From Raineyella sp034933565 (GTDB lineage Bacteria; Actinomycetota; Actinomycetes; Propionibacteriales; Propionibacteriaceae), in assembly GCF_034933565.1 (NCBI RefSeq), contig NZ_JAYFNG010000030.1, forward strand, positions 1 to 64,000: 64,000 nt of DNA, in the 5' to 3' direction. The notes under the pieces were generated by a model. That model had not been told where the DNA came from. It did no database searches and saw only the letters and a program-made list of their open reading frames with translations. Positions 33,995 to 43,098 of the stretch are shown here, in pieces. Position 1 is the stretch's first letter, and each line of letters opens with the position of its first letter. The position numbers and the translations under genes are program-made.

Positions 33995-35398
33995 ATGAAT
34001 TCACCGTTCAGCGAGCCCATGAGCCGCCGCCGCATCCTTCAGGGACTCGGACTCGCCGCCTCCGCCCCCCTGCTGGCCGCCTGCGTCGGCCCGGGACAGA
34101 AGTCGACCAACAACGGGGCCAACGCGGTCACCGGTTCGTTCGACTGGAAGAAGGCCAAGGGCACCAGCATCAAGATCCTGCAGACCCCGCACGTCTACCA
34201 GCAGACCTACCAGCCCCTGTTCAAGGAGTTCACCGATCTGACCGGGATCACGGTGACGGCCGACCTGGTCCCGGAGGCGGACTACTTCACCAAGCTCAAC
34301 ACCGAGCTCGCCGGTGGTAGCGCGACCCACGACGTGTTCATGATGGGCGCCTACTGGGTCTGGCAGTACGGCCCGCCCGGCTGGCTGGAGGACCTGGACC
34401 CGTGGATCAACAACACCGCCGCGACCGGCTCCGAGTTCGACTACGAGGACTTCTTCTCCGGCCTGCGGACCTCGATGAAGTGGGACTTCAAGGTCGGTGA
34501 CGCGGCGGGCACCGGCGGCACGTACGCCCTCCCGTGGGGCTTCGAGCTGAACAACATCGCCTACAACAAGACGGTCTTCGACAAGCGGGGGATCAAGCCC
34601 GCCGAGACCTTCGACAACCTGATCCAGCTGGCCACCGACCTCACCGACCGCAAGAACGACATGTACGGCATCGCCTTCCGCGGGTCGAAGTCGTGGGCGA
34701 CCATCCACCCCGGGTTCATGACGCAGTACAGCCGCGAGGGCGGCAAGGACTACGAGACCCAGAACGGCAAGCTGGTCGCCGCGATGAACTCCCCGACAGC
34801 GGTCGACTTCACCAAGAAGTGGGCCGAGCTGGCGAAGGTGGCCGGCCCGACCTCCTGGACCACGTACGAGTACCCGAACTGCACCGGTGACCTCGGTGAC
34901 GGCAAGGCGATGATGGTCTACGACGCCGACTCGGCGACGTACCCCAAGAACGTCAAGGGCGCCTCGAAGATGGCCGGACAGCTCGCCTGGCACCCCGGCC
35001 CCGCCGGTGCCGGCGGCAGCCTGGCCACCAACATCTGGACCTGGGCGTGGGGGATGAACTCCAAGTCGAAGAACAAGCTCGCCGCCTGGCTGTTCATGCA
35101 GTGGGCCTCCGGCAAGGACGCGATGAACAAGGCGGTCCAGTCGGGCGCCTTCGCCGACCCGGTGCGTACCTCGGTGTTCAACGGCACGTTCAAGCAGACC
35201 CTCGGCTCGTTCCCCGGCTACCTGGAGGCGTTCGAGGCCCAGGTGCCGCAGGCCAAGGTGCTGTTCACCCCCCAGACCCGCTTCCTGGAGACCACCGAGG
35301 ACTGGGCCGTGGCGCTGCAGAGCATCTACGGCGGCGCCGACGCCAAGTCCACCCTGGACGCCCTGGCCACCTCCAGCACGAACAAGGTGAACAGCTGA
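33995..35398 (+). CDS. Polyol ABC importer, solute-binding lipoprotein
   Basis: 467 aa CUT1 binding protein. A twin-arginine signal (MSRRRILQGLGLAASAP) ends in the lipobox LAAC. Mature features include TPHVYQQTYQPLFKEFTDLT, MGAYWVWQYGPPGWLEDLD and a C-terminal Ser/Asn-rich end. GAGGACAAC precedes the ATG. An in-frame ATG directly before MSRRR would give the shorter signal. Its place between the dehydrogenase and permease genes points to a tetritol or similar polyol as ligand. Confidence 0.88.
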   Translation: MNSPFSEPMSRRRILQGLGLAASAPLLAACVGPGQKSTNNGANAVTGSFDWKKAKGTSIKILQTPHVYQQTYQPLFKEFTDLTGITVTADLVPEADYFTKLNTELAGGSATHDVFMMGAYWVWQYGPPGWLEDLDPWINNTAATGSEFDYEDFFSGLRTSMKWDFKVGDAAGTGGTYALPWGFELNNIAYNKTVFDKRGIKPAETFDNLIQLATDLTDRKNDMYGIAFRGSKSWATIHPGFMTQYSREGGKDYETQNGKLVAAMNSPTAVDFTKKWAELAKVAGPTSWTTYEYPNCTGDLGDGKAMMVYDADSATYPKNVKGASKMAGQLAWHPGPAGAGGSLATNIWTWAWGMNSKSKNKLAAWLFMQWASGKDAMNKAVQSGAFADPVRTSVFNGTFKQTLGSFPGYLEAFEAQVPQAKVLFTPQTRFLETTEDWAVALQSIYGGADAKSTLDALATSSTNKVNS

Positions 35399-35447
35399 CG
35401 CCCCGGCGCCGGCCGTCCACCCAGGATCGGAAGGTCCCGCAACTCAC

Positions 35448-36395
35448 ATGAGCATCCGCCAGCACGGGGCGCTGCGCAGTGCTGACGACACGGTCGGAGG
35501 GCACCAGCCCCCGACCGTGTCGCCTGCCAGGCGCAAATGGCGTCCTTACATCCTGTCCATTCCCGCCACCGTCATCCTGATCGGCATCCTGTACCCCTTC
35601 GTCCAGGGCGTCGGCTACACCTTCCTCAACTACCGGGCGACCGAGAGCAACGTCCACTTCGTCGGCCTGAGCAACTACCTCAAGGTCTTCACCGACCCGC
35701 TGTTCTGGGGCTCGGTCCGGATCACCCTCACCTTCGCCGTCGTGGCGACCGTCCTCGAGGCGGTGCTGGGCGTGATCATCGCCCTGCTGCTGAACCGCTC
35801 CAGCCTGATCGGCAAGATCTTCGAGAAGGTCCTGATCCTGCCGCTGATGATCGCCCCGGTGATCGCCGCGGTGATCTGGAAGCTGATGTTCAACCCGCAG
35901 TTCGGCATCCTGAACCACATCTTCAACCTGGGCTCGACGTTCGACTTCCTCAGCGAGAATCGCGCCCTCTGGTCGATCATCATGGTCGACCTGTGGATCT
36001 ACACCCCCTTCGTCGCGATCCTCGTCCTCGCCGGCGTACGGTCCCTGCCGCGCGAGCCGTTCGAGGCGTCCGCCGTGGACGGTGCCAGCTGGTTCTACAT
36101 GTTCCGGCGCCTGATGCTGCCGATGATGTGGCCCTACATCCTCGTCGCGGTGATCTTCCGGTTCATGGACTGCCTCAAGGTGTTCGACATCGTGTACGTG
36201 CTGACCCAGGGCGGCCCCGGCCATGCCACCAGCACCCTGCAGGTGAACGCGTACATCAACTCGATCATCAACTTCAACTACTCGGGTGGCGCGACGTACA
36301 TGTTCATCCTCTGGATCATCGTGTACCTCACCGCCCAGCAACTGGTGAAGCTGCTGGGTCGCGCCCAGGCGCGCGCCGCCGGATCGGAGGGATGA
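35448..36395 (+). CDS. Polyol ABC importer, permease 1
   Basis: 315 aa MalF-type permease with six hydrophobic segments, the first being YILSIPATVILIGILYPF. The docking loop is PFEASAVDGASWFYMFRRLM, a variant of the EAA motif. GGAAGG lies before the ATG. The next permease begins one base after this stop codon. Confidence 0.9.
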   Translation: MSIRQHGALRSADDTVGGHQPPTVSPARRKWRPYILSIPATVILIGILYPFVQGVGYTFLNYRATESNVHFVGLSNYLKVFTDPLFWGSVRITLTFAVVATVLEAVLGVIIALLLNRSSLIGKIFEKVLILPLMIAPVIAAVIWKLMFNPQFGILNHIFNLGSTFDFLSENRALWSIIMVDLWIYTPFVAILVLAGVRSLPREPFEASAVDGASWFYMFRRLMLPMMWPYILVAVIFRFMDCLKVFDIVYVLTQGGPGHATSTLQVNAYINSIINFNYSGGATYMFILWIIVYLTAQQLVKLLGRAQARAAGSEG

Positions 36396-36396
36396 G

Positions 36397-37260
36397 ATGG
36401 CCCGCAAGGAACTGATGCCCGGTGAGAAGCGTTTCACCGTCCCCGCGGTGATCGCCGACATCGCCATCCTGGCCTGGTTCGTCTTCAGCCTGTTCCCCAT
36501 CGTCTGGATGGTGATGCTGGCGCTGAAGACACCGGCCGAGCAGACCACGACGTACTTCCGCTTCTCCCCGACCCTGGAGAACTTCGTCACCGTCCTCTCC
36601 GAGCGCGGCACGATGCTGACCAGCGTCGACTTCAAGGCGGCCCTGATCTCCAGCACGGTGAACTGCCTGGGCGCCGTCGTGGTGTCCCTGGTGGTGGGCA
36701 TCCCCGCCGCGTACGCGGCCGGCCGGTGGAAGTTCCGCGGGTCGGACAGCCTGATGTTCAACCTGCTGAGCTTCCGCTTCGCCCCCGAGCTGATGGTCAT
36801 CGTGCCGTTGTTCGTCATCTACAACGGCCTGGGACTGTTCGACACCACGTTCGGCATGATCTGGGTGCTGCAGCTGGTCACCATGCCCCTGGTGGTGTGG
36901 ATCCTGCGCTCCTACTTCGAGGATCTCCCCGAGGACCTGGAGCAGGCGGCACTGCTCGACGGCTACACCCGGCGGCGTGCCTTCACCATGGTCGCGCTGC
37001 CGCTGGTGCGGCCCGGGATCGCGGCCTCCGCCCTGCTGGCGTTCATCTTCGCGTGGAACAACTACATGTTCCCGCTGATCCTGACGAACTCCGGCTCGGT
37101 CACGGTGGCCATCACCAAGTTCCTGGGTGGTGGCGGTCAGGCGTACTACAACCTGACGGCCGCGGCCGGTGTGGTGGGCGCCCTGCCACCGCTGATCCTG
37201 GCCCTCACCATCCAGCGCTACCTCGTCCAGGGCCTGAGCTTCGGGGCGGTGAAGGGCTGA
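36397..37260 (+). CDS. Polyol ABC importer, permease 2
   Basis: 287 aa MalG-type permease. First segment IADIAILAWFVFSLFPIVWM; docking loop LEQAALLDGYTRRRAFTMVA; C-terminus VQGLSFGAVKG. The stop codon TGA shares its last base with the ATG of the first ATPase gene, so translation is coupled. Confidence 0.9.
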   Translation: MARKELMPGEKRFTVPAVIADIAILAWFVFSLFPIVWMVMLALKTPAEQTTTYFRFSPTLENFVTVLSERGTMLTSVDFKAALISSTVNCLGAVVVSLVVGIPAAYAAGRWKFRGSDSLMFNLLSFRFAPELMVIVPLFVIYNGLGLFDTTFGMIWVLQLVTMPLVVWILRSYFEDLPEDLEQAALLDGYTRRRAFTMVALPLVRPGIAASALLAFIFAWNNYMFPLILTNSGSVTVAITKFLGGGGQAYYNLTAAAGVVGALPPLILALTIQRYLVQGLSFGAVKG

Positions 37261-38420
37261 TGGGCACCCTCAAGGTCCATGACCTGACCAAGACGTACGG
37301 CGAGACGGTCGCCATCGACCACCTCGGCATCGACGTGCGCGACGGCGAGTTCTTCGTCATCCTCGGCCCGTCGGGCGCCGGCAAGACGACGACGCTCAAG
37401 GCGATCGCCGGGCTGATCGAGATCGACGAGGGCAGCGTCGAGATCTCCGGGATCGACATGACCCAGGTCGAGCCGTACCACCGCAACGTCGCGATGGCGT
37501 TCGAGAGCTACGCGCTCTACCCGCAGAAGACGGTGGCCCAGAACCTGGCCTCGCCGCTGAAGTCGGGGCGTCACGCGCGCTATTCGGAACAAGAGCAGAC
37601 CCAGAGGATCAACGATGTCACCACGACGCTGGGCATCAACCACCTGCTCGACCGGCTGCCGAAGGAGCTGTCCAACGGCCAGCGCCAGCGGACCGCGCTG
37701 GGCCGGGTCCTGGTGCGCCCCGCGGACATCTACCTGCTGGACGAGCCGCTGTCACACCTGGACGCGAAGCTGCGGGCGTCCATGCGGGCGGAGCTGAAGG
37801 CGATCGCGTCGCGCTCCAGCACGACGACCCTGTACGTGACGCACGACTACCAGGAGGCGCTCGCCCTCGCGGATCGCATCGCCGTGCTCCGTACGGGGAA
37901 GTTCATCCAGATCGGCACCCCCGAACAGATCTGGCGTGAACCGATCGATACCTTCGTCGCCCGGAGCGTCGGCCAGCCCGAGATCAACCTGGTCGACGCC
38001 GTCGTCCGGGGCGGTCGGGTGCGGGCGCTCGGCGGTGGCATCGAGTTCGCCGCCCCGGCGGCCCTCGGCCTGACCGAGGGCCAGCAGCTGCGGGTCGGCC
38101 TGCGGCCCAGCGAACTGATGGTGAACCGCGAGGTCCACGACCACGACTGGCTGCGGGTGGCCGGGAGGATCCGACTGACCGAGCGCCTCGGCCGCGACGT
38201 GGAGCTCGACATCGAGGTGGGCGACGGCAACCTGATCGTCGTCGAACGGGCGGACCGGCCGCACCAGGAGGGCGACGAGGTGATGCTGGACATCCACCTG
38301 CCGAACGTCCACCTGTTCGCGGGCGGTGAGCCGGACGAGGACACCGCCCGGCTCGGCTCCGCCCTGGGACACACCGCGGCCCCCCTCCCGGAGGCCCTCG
38401 AAGAGGAGGTGGGCGAATGA
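37260..38420 (+). CDS. Polyol ABC importer, ATPase 1 (Q-loop Gln replaced by Glu)
   Basis: 386 aa. Walker A GPSGAGKTT, signature LSNGQRQR, Walker B IYLLDEPLSHLD, switch YVTHDYQEA, then a TOBE-like C-terminal region. In place of the Q-loop FQSYALYP found in the UgpC homologue of this window it reads FESYALYP, and the signature lacks the first Gly. The gene overlaps the second ATPase by four bases (ATGA). Two different ATPases with two permeases suggest a heterodimer, as in the Rhizobium glycerol importer GlpSTPQUV. Confidence 0.88.
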   Translation: MGTLKVHDLTKTYGETVAIDHLGIDVRDGEFFVILGPSGAGKTTTLKAIAGLIEIDEGSVEISGIDMTQVEPYHRNVAMAFESYALYPQKTVAQNLASPLKSGRHARYSEQEQTQRINDVTTTLGINHLLDRLPKELSNGQRQRTALGRVLVRPADIYLLDEPLSHLDAKLRASMRAELKAIASRSSTTTLYVTHDYQEALALADRIAVLRTGKFIQIGTPEQIWREPIDTFVARSVGQPEINLVDAVVRGGRVRALGGGIEFAAPAALGLTEGQQLRVGLRPSELMVNREVHDHDWLRVAGRIRLTERLGRDVELDIEVGDGNLIVVERADRPHQEGDEVMLDIHLPNVHLFAGGEPDEDTARLGSALGHTAAPLPEALEEEVGE

Positions 38421-39532
38421 GCGCCAAGGTCGACGAGCTGCGCGGCGGCGATGCGCTGCCGCTGCGGCTGCGCAACGTCCGCAAGGTCTACCGGACCGGC
38501 AAGAAGGGCGTCGAGGCCGTCAAGTCGATGAACCTCGACATCGAGCCCGGCGAACTGATCACCCTGCTCGGCCCGTCCGGCTGTGGCAAGACGACCACGC
38601 TGCGGATGGTCGCCGGCCTGGAGACGATCACCTCCGGTGACGTCTTCATCGGCACCACCCGGGTCAACGACCTGCCGCCCAGCAAGCGCAACGTCGGTGT
38701 CGGGTTCGAGAGCTATGCCCTCTACCCGCCGCTCAACGTCCGGGAGAACCTCTCCTACGGCCTGAAGGCCGGCAAGCGAGTGGCCGACCCGGACAAGGTC
38801 GTCGCCGAGCTCGCCGACCGCCTGGAGATGCACGACCTGCTGGACCTGCGCCCGGCGTCCCTCTCCAGCGGCCAGAAGCAGCGCGTCGCGCTGGCCCGGG
38901 CGCTGATCCGCAAGCCGCCGGTGCTGCTGCTCGACGAGCCGCTGGGCCACCTCGACGCGGCCGCCCGCCAGCACGTCCGTCGCGAGCTGAAGCTGCTGCA
39001 GCGCCAGTTCGGCTACACCACCATCGTGGTCACCCACGACCAGTTGGAGGCGATGACACTGTCGGACCGGATGGCGGTGATGAACGGCGGCATCATCCAG
39101 CAGTACGGCACCCCGGACGAGATCTTCGACGACCCGGCGAACCTCTTCGTGGCGGACTTCGTCGGTGAGCCGAGCATCAACCTGTTCGACGGCACCGTCG
39201 TCCGCGACGGGGACCGGACGATGATCCGGGTCGGCGACGACATCCTCGAGACGGCCGCCCGGCAGGCCCCGGACGGCGCCACGGTGACCGTGGGCCTGCG
39301 CCCGCAGGACTGCAAGCACGCGGAGCACGGCCTGACCGGCACCGTCTTCGTGTACGAGGACCTGCTCGAGCACGGCATCGCCCTGGTCCGGCATCCGGCG
39401 GTCCCGGACAAGAACCTGGTCGTCCAGACCCCCGCCGAGCTGCAGCTGGCCCCCGGCCAGTCGGTCACCTTCTCGGCGCCGCCCGGGCGGGTCTACCTGT
39501 TCGACAAGGCCAGCGGGGACCGCATCCGCTGA
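38417..39532 (+). CDS. Polyol ABC importer, ATPase 2 (Q-loop Gln replaced by Glu)
   Basis: 371 aa. Walker A GPSGCGKTT, Q loop GFESYALYPP with Glu again, signature LSSGQKQR, Walker B VLLLDEPLGHLD, switch VVTHDQLEA, and a regulatory C-terminal domain ending YLFDKASGDRIR. The 4-nt overlap with ATPase 1 ensures equal synthesis. It differs enough from ATPase 1 to be a separate subunit and not a recent copy. The 105-nt gap downstream shows no feature. Confidence 0.88.
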   Translation: MSAKVDELRGGDALPLRLRNVRKVYRTGKKGVEAVKSMNLDIEPGELITLLGPSGCGKTTTLRMVAGLETITSGDVFIGTTRVNDLPPSKRNVGVGFESYALYPPLNVRENLSYGLKAGKRVADPDKVVAELADRLEMHDLLDLRPASLSSGQKQRVALARALIRKPPVLLLDEPLGHLDAAARQHVRRELKLLQRQFGYTTIVVTHDQLEAMTLSDRMAVMNGGIIQQYGTPDEIFDDPANLFVADFVGEPSINLFDGTVVRDGDRTMIRVGDDILETAARQAPDGATVTVGLRPQDCKHAEHGLTGTVFVYEDLLEHGIALVRHPAVPDKNLVVQTPAELQLAPGQSVTFSAPPGRVYLFDKASGDRIR

Positions 39533-39637
39533 CCGCCCCACGGCCCGGTGGTCTCCGGGGTCGGGCAGCCATCGCCCACCGCCGGAGCACCACCGGGGCC
39601 GGATCCTCGCGATGAGCAGCGACGGAAAGGACGCGCC

Positions 39638-41431
39638 ATGACTCATCTGTTCAACGATCCCGAAACTTTCATGGAGGACGCACTCGTCGGCTTCTGTGAC
39701 GCCTTCTCCCGCTACGTGCTGCAGGTCCCCGGGGGTGTCGTCCGCCGGGCGGCCACCCCGGAGGGCAAGGTCGCCGTCGTGGTCGGTGGCGGCTCGGGCC
39801 ACTACCCCGCCTTCTGCGGTGTCGTCGGCGACGGCTTCGCCGACGGCGCGGTGGTGGGCAACATCTTCACCTCCCCCTCCACCGAGGACGCCTACAACGT
39901 CGGCCGCGCCGCGCAGAACGGCGGCGGCGTCCTCTTCATCACCGGCAACTACGCCGGTGACGTGATGAACTTCAACCTGGCCCAGGAGCGGCTGATCGCC
40001 GACGGCGTGCCGACCCGCAACGTGTACGTCACCGATGACGTGGCCAGCGCCCCGGTGACCGAGATCGCCAAGCGCCGCGGCATCGCCGGTGACTTCGTCG
40101 TCTTCAAGGTGGCCGGTGCCGCCGCGGACGAGGGCGCCGATCTGGCCGAGGTGGAACGCCTCGCCATCCTGGCCAACGACCGGACCCGGACGATGGGCGT
40201 CGGCCTGGACGGCTGCACCATGCCCGGTGCCGCCGACAAGCTGTTCCACGTCCCGCCGGGGCGGATGGGCGTCGGACTGGGCATCCACGGTGAGCCGGGC
40301 ATCGCCGAGTCCGACCTGCTGCCCGCCCGCGACCTGGCCGTGATGCTGCTGGAGCGGGTGCTGGCCGAGGAGCCGGCCGACTCCACCAAGCGGGTCGGGG
40401 TGATCCTCAACGGCCTGGGTGCCACGAAGTACGAGGAGCTCTTCGTCGTCTGGCGGACCGTGGCCGCCGAGCTGGCCCGGCGCGGCTACACCGTCGTCGA
40501 CCCCGAGGTCGGCGAACTGGTCACCAGCCTCGACATGGCCGGCATCTCGCTGACCCTGGTCCACCTCGACGAGGAACTGGAGAAGTACTGGACCGCCCCG
40601 GCCGACACCCCGGCCTATCGCAAGGGGGCGGTGGACCGGCGCGACGCCCCGGTCCGTGACCTCTCCGCCCTGGTCACCGCCGGCGGGGACGTACGACAGG
40701 GCAGTGCCGGCTCGCGGGAGGCCGCCGCGGTGGCCGTCCGGGGGCTGGCGGCGATGGATGCCCGGATGCGCGCCGAGGAGGAGGAACTGGCCCGGATCGA
40801 CGCGATCGCCGGTGACGGCGACCACGGCCGCGGCATGGTCCGCGGGGTCAGCAACGCGCTCGAGGCCGCGCAGGCGGCGGCCGCCGCGGAGGGCGGCGTA
40901 CGGTCCGTGCTCGGTGCTGCGGGCGAGGCGTGGGCCGGCAGGGCCGGCGGCACCTCCGGGGTGCTGTGGGGCCGGGCCCTGCAGGCGTTCGGCGAGGTGC
41001 TCGGCGATGACACCGACCGGATCGACGCGACCCAGGTGGTCGCCGGGGCGCGGGCGTTCCTCGACTCGATGGTGACCCTCGGCAAGGCGCACGTGGGGGA
41101 CAAGACGATGCTCGACGCCCTGGTGCCGTTCGTCGACGGGCTGGAGCAGGAGGTGGCGGCCGGTCGGTCGCTCACCGAGGCCTGGGGCGATGCCGCGCAG
41201 ATCGCGGTGCGCGCCGCGGCCGACACGGCGGCGCTGTCGCCGAAGGTCGGGCGGGCCCGCCCGCTCGCCGAGCGCAGCGTCGGCACCCCCGACGCGGGCG
41301 CCACATCGCTGGCCATGTGCGTCGTGGAAGTGGGTGACGTCCTCGCGGACCGGAAGGCCGGACAGGGCAGTGCCGGACAGAGCGGTGCCGGACAGGCACG
41401 TGCCGGACACGGAAGTGGTGAACAGGAATGA
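39638..41431 (+). CDS. DhaKL-type ketose kinase (D-erythrulose kinase-like)
   Basis: 597 aa single-chain dihydroxyacetone-kinase-family enzyme. The DhaK part (to about residue 330) has VGGGSGHYPAF and the covalent-substrate His in LGIHGEPG. The DhaL part has the ATP/Mg loop DAIAGDGDHGRGM and GKAHVGDKTMLDAL. ATP-type DhaKL enzymes phosphorylate short ketoses; with the neighbouring dehydrogenase and RpiB-type isomerase the best fit is erythrulose to erythrulose-4-phosphate. The C-terminus carries GQGSAGQSGAGQ repeats. ATG 39638 has GGAAAGGA upstream. It overlaps the isomerase gene by four bases. Confidence 0.85.
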   Translation: MTHLFNDPETFMEDALVGFCDAFSRYVLQVPGGVVRRAATPEGKVAVVVGGGSGHYPAFCGVVGDGFADGAVVGNIFTSPSTEDAYNVGRAAQNGGGVLFITGNYAGDVMNFNLAQERLIADGVPTRNVYVTDDVASAPVTEIAKRRGIAGDFVVFKVAGAAADEGADLAEVERLAILANDRTRTMGVGLDGCTMPGAADKLFHVPPGRMGVGLGIHGEPGIAESDLLPARDLAVMLLERVLAEEPADSTKRVGVILNGLGATKYEELFVVWRTVAAELARRGYTVVDPEVGELVTSLDMAGISLTLVHLDEELEKYWTAPADTPAYRKGAVDRRDAPVRDLSALVTAGGDVRQGSAGSREAAAVAVRGLAAMDARMRAEEEELARIDAIAGDGDHGRGMVRGVSNALEAAQAAAAAEGGVRSVLGAAGEAWAGRAGGTSGVLWGRALQAFGEVLGDDTDRIDATQVVAGARAFLDSMVTLGKAHVGDKTMLDALVPFVDGLEQEVAAGRSLTEAWGDAAQIAVRAAADTAALSPKVGRARPLAERSVGTPDAGATSLAMCVVEVGDVLADRKAGQGSAGQSGAGQARAGHGSGEQE

Positions 41432-41886
41432 CCGACAAGTACCGCGTGGTGGTGGGCGCCGATGACGCCGGCTACGACTACAAGGAACGGATCAAGGCCG
41501 ATCTCGAGAAGGACGAGCGCGTCGCCGAGGTGATCGACGTCGGGGTGGACTCCGAGCAGCTGACCGACTACCCCCACATCGCCGTCGACGCGGCCCGCAA
41601 GATCGCCGCCGGCGAGGCGGACCGGGCGCTGCTGATCTGCGGCACCGGGCTGGGGATGGCGATCAGCGCCAACAAGGTGCACGGGGTGCGGGCGGTCACC
41701 GCCCACGACTCGTACTCGGTGGAACGCTCCGTGCTCAGCAACAACGCCCAGGTGCTGTGCATGGGCCAGCGGGTGGTCGGCATCGAGCTGGCCCGCCGGC
41801 TGGCCAAGGAATGGCTGGACTACACCTTCGACGAGGGCTCGCCCTCCGCCGTCAAGGTGGCGGCGATCAACGAGTACGACAGCTGA
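41428..41886 (+). CDS. RpiB-family isomerase (erythrulose-4-phosphate isomerase-like)
   Basis: 152 aa. The catalytic Cys is in LLICGTGLGMAISANKV. Compared with ribose-5-phosphate isomerase B, the N-terminal Asp-His is Asp-Asp (GADDAGYDY), and the HND segment that carries the ring-opening His is SNNAQ. A substrate that cannot form a ring, such as a tetrulose-4-phosphate, would not need that His. The likely reaction is D-erythrulose-4-phosphate to D-erythrose-4-phosphate, feeding the pentose phosphate pathway. ATGA overlap with the kinase gene. Confidence 0.85.
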   Translation: MTDKYRVVVGADDAGYDYKERIKADLEKDERVAEVIDVGVDSEQLTDYPHIAVDAARKIAAGEADRALLICGTGLGMAISANKVHGVRAVTAHDSYSVERSVLSNNAQVLCMGQRVVGIELARRLAKEWLDYTFDEGSPSAVKVAAINEYDS

Positions 41887-41941
41887 TCGCCCGCTGACGG
41901 CCCCCCGACGCCCGGTCCTGAGGGCCGGGTGGCGCCCCGGA

Positions 41942-41960
41942 CCCGGGTCCCCCACCCGGG
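41942..41960 (+). terminator. Hairpin after the isomerase gene
   Basis: CCCGGGT, loop CCCCC, ACCCGGG: a 7-bp stem 56 bases after the isomerase stop. It may end or reduce transcription before the AraD-like gene. Confidence 0.4.
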
Positions 41961-42018
41961 CCCGGGGCCGGACCGACCGCCGTACGTTCCCGCCGCCGGC
42001 GCCCGTGCCGGCGACCCT

Positions 42019-42046
42019 CGACTTGCGACCTTCGACTTGCGACCTT
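42019..42046. repeat. 14-bp tandem repeat, 2 copies plus a part
   Basis: CGACTTGCGACCTT at 42019 and 42033, then CGACTCC, just before the ribosome site of the AraD-like gene. Confidence 0.75.
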
Positions 42047-42064
42047 CGACTCCGGGAGTGACCC

Positions 42065-42817
42065 ATGATGCAACTCGAATCCCTGCCGGACCACCTCCGG
42101 CGCGCCGTCGCCGAGACCCGCGAGCGGGTGGCCGCGCTGCATGCCGAACTGCCCCGCTGGGGCCTGGTCGTCTGGACCGCCGGCAACATCTCCGAGCGGG
42201 TGCCCGGCGCCGACCTGTTCGTGATCAAACCGTCCGGTGTGTCGTACGACGACCTGCGGCCCGAGCAGATGGTCGTCTGCACCCTCGACGGGGCCAAGAT
42301 CGACGACGGCACGCCGCGCTCGCTCCGGCCCTCCTCCGACACCGCCGCCCACGCCTACGTCTACCGGCACATGCCTGCGGTGGGTGGGGTGGTGCACACG
42401 CACTCCACGTACGCCACCGCCTTCGCCGCCCGTGGCCAGCAGATCCCCTGCATCCTCACCATGGTGGCGGACGAGTTCGGCGGGCCGATCCCGGTCGGGC
42501 CGCTGGCCATCATCGGGGACGACTCGATCGGGCAGGGCATCGTCGACACCCTCACCGGCCACCGCTCCCGCGCGGTGCTGATGGCCCAGCACGGCCCGTT
42601 CACCATCGGCGCCGACGGCCGCGACGCCGTCAAGGCCGCGGTGATGTGCGAGGAGGTGGCCCGCGCGGTCAGCATCGCGCAGCAGCAGGGGCCGGTCCCG
42701 CCGCTGCCGCAGGCGATGATCGACAAGCTGTGGTACCGCTACCAGAACGTCTACGGGCAGCACGACGTGGACGAGCAGCCCGGGGTCCACGGGCAGCCAG
42801 GGGAGGCCGCCGGGTAG
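42065..42817 (+). CDS. Class II aldolase/epimerase, L-ribulose-5-phosphate 4-epimerase-like
   Basis: 250 aa. Motifs in order: VWTAGNISERVPG, VIKPSGVSYDDL, RPSSDTAAHAYVY, the zinc ligands VVHTHSTYAT, the ADEFGG segment, and MAQHGPFTIG. The catalytic Tyr of AraD fits the ending YQNVYGQHD. Asp in SSDT, where aldolases have Glu, favours epimerase over aldolase. It would invert a pentulose-5-phosphate, so the island may also handle a pentitol; a role on a tetrulose phosphate is conceivable but untested. GGGAGTG lies upstream of the start. Confidence 0.8.
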   Translation: MMQLESLPDHLRRAVAETRERVAALHAELPRWGLVVWTAGNISERVPGADLFVIKPSGVSYDDLRPEQMVVCTLDGAKIDDGTPRSLRPSSDTAAHAYVYRHMPAVGGVVHTHSTYATAFAARGQQIPCILTMVADEFGGPIPVGPLAIIGDDSIGQGIVDTLTGHRSRAVLMAQHGPFTIGADGRDAVKAAVMCEEVARAVSIAQQQGPVPPLPQAMIDKLWYRYQNVYGQHDVDEQPGVHGQPGEAAG

Positions 42818-43098
42818 CCGCTGCCCGCGTGCGGAGGAGACGCCGCTCCGCACCGGAGCCCTGCGCGTGGTGGTGATCCCGCTGCCCGCGTGCGGAGGAG
42901 ACGTCGTACGGTGCCCTCGGGAGGCCCAGCCTCGCCCCGTCCGGGGGCGCCGTACGACCCTCGGCGCGGGTCGGACCCCATGCGGGGCAGGCGTCCACCT
43001 TGGTCGGCCCCCTACGGGGTCAGGTCCCTCCACGGGGCAGGCCTCCACGGGGCAGGCCTCCACCTGCCAGCCCTCCGCGCGGTCAGGTCTCCGCGCGG
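42818..43098. other. Intergenic region with 23-bp direct repeat
   Basis: GCTGCCCGCGTGCGGAGGAG plus ACG occurs at 42820-42842 and 42881-42903. Further right, GGCAGGCCTCCACGG-like repeats run at about 43024-43075. No gene is seen between these convergent genes. Confidence 0.6.
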
